Shown here: one piece after another, positions 50,071-50,151 of the stretch
How positions within the stretch are numbered: position 1 is the first letter of the stretch
Layout of the letters: the number at the start of each line of letters is the position of its first letter
Source: Aureispira sp.
Lineage (GTDB): Bacteria; Bacteroidota; Bacteroidia; Chitinophagales; Saprospiraceae
Direction of reading: 5' to 3'
Length of the DNA: 50,151 nt
Assembly: GCA_024222455.1 (NCBI GenBank)
Contig: JAAEPD010000359.1
Coordinates: forward strand, 1-50,151
Notes under the pieces: model-generated
What the model was told of the DNA's origin: nothing
Seen by the model: only the letters and a program-made list of their open reading frames with translations
Database searches by the model: none
Program-made: the position numbers and the translations under genes

Positions 50071-50132
50071 TGGTTCGTAATGTTTAGTTTAAAAGTGACG
50101 AAACTTTTGAGCACTAAACAAAATACGAACCA
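50071..50132 (+). repeat. Long inverted repeat abutting an ATG at the window edge
   Basis: TGGTTCGTAATGTTTAGT at 50071-50088 pairs with ACTAAACAAAATACGAACCA at 50113-50132, with a small internal mismatch. An inner stem (AAAAGT at 50091-50096, ACTTTT at 50103-50108) extends it. The last base of the 3' arm is the A of an ATG. It may be the hairpin end of a transposable element or a translation-control hairpin. Confidence 0.55.
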
Positions 50133-50151
50133 TGAACAAGTTAGTAATAAA
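50132..50151 (+). CDS. Possible start of a truncated ORF (unknown, maybe a transposase)
   Basis: ATG at 50132 opens a frame reading Met-Asn-Lys-Leu-Val-Ile before the window ends. Too little is visible to identify a product. The long hairpin directly before it and the opposing terminator at 50001-50028 suggest an inserted element. Treat as provisional. Confidence 0.25.

Overview
The window looks like chromosomal DNA of a free-living gliding member of the Bacteroidota. The DNA is AT-rich. Evidence includes a GldH gliding lipoprotein, a large secreted protein with a type IX secretion (T9SS) C-terminal domain, a TonB-dependent receptor with a carboxypeptidase-like N-terminal domain, and many exported proteins whose mature N-terminus would be Gln. 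Several families here are ones I associate with Saprospiria-like lineages, but that finer placement is a guess. No rRNA, tRNA, CRISPR array or complete mobile element was seen.

Layout, left to right. 1-441: non-coding, with a terminator. 442-3552: glutathione peroxidase, DNA polymerase III delta' (HolB) and an FAD amine-oxidase-like enzyme, tightly packed. 3769-6791: PSP1/RicT-like protein, GldH and an M28 glutaminyl-cyclase-like lipoprotein. 6980-8491 (minus): helical-repeat protein. 8669-13474: T9SS cargo of 1601 residues. 13566-16476 (minus): methionine aminopeptidase, small lipoprotein, TIGR01777 epimerase, Thr/Asn-rich lipoprotein. 16527-18354: AraC regulator and a pirin with an added export-like leader. 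18466-19120: membrane protein with an apparent frameshift. 19173-20883: TetR regulator and AlkB-type hydroxylase. 20891-24833: acidic hypothetical, MFS transporter, secreted helical-repeat protein. 25029-28258: TonB receptor followed by a lipoprotein made of three copies of a four-cysteine domain. 28378-32236: MGMT, DoxX-like membrane protein, secreted/anchored protein, MtaB. 32249-33130: PHB-depolymerase-type esterase lipoprotein. 33290-37294: three tandem 429-residue secreted ThuA/GATase-like paralogs. 37356-39581 (minus): three tandem paralogs of a membrane protein with a PH-like tail, plus a small membrane protein. 39712-43606 (minus): SIMPL-like protein, DPP-IV peptidase, CAP lipoprotein. 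43721-46542 (minus): membrane operon of TPM, Tim44/zinc-ribbon and an uncharacterised protein. 46659-49826 (minus): LRR protein, cystathionine gamma-synthase-type enzyme and DUF1015/SerK-like protein. 49827-50151: a terminator, then a long inverted repeat ending at an ATG at the window edge.

How genes may work together. GldH, the T9SS cargo and the glutaminyl-cyclase-like lipoprotein belong to envelope export and maturation. Eight of the nine likely signal-peptidase-I substrates in the window would have Gln at position +1. The AraC/pirin and TetR/AlkB pairs each have a plausible operator between regulator and target. The DUF1015 and cystathionine gamma-synthase-type genes suggest a small serine/sulfur amino-acid unit.

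The least explained parts are the three-copy cysteine-domain lipoprotein next to the TonB receptor, and the two facing three-copy expansions at 33.3-39.6 kb. All functional calls come from reading motifs by eye; no database search was run.
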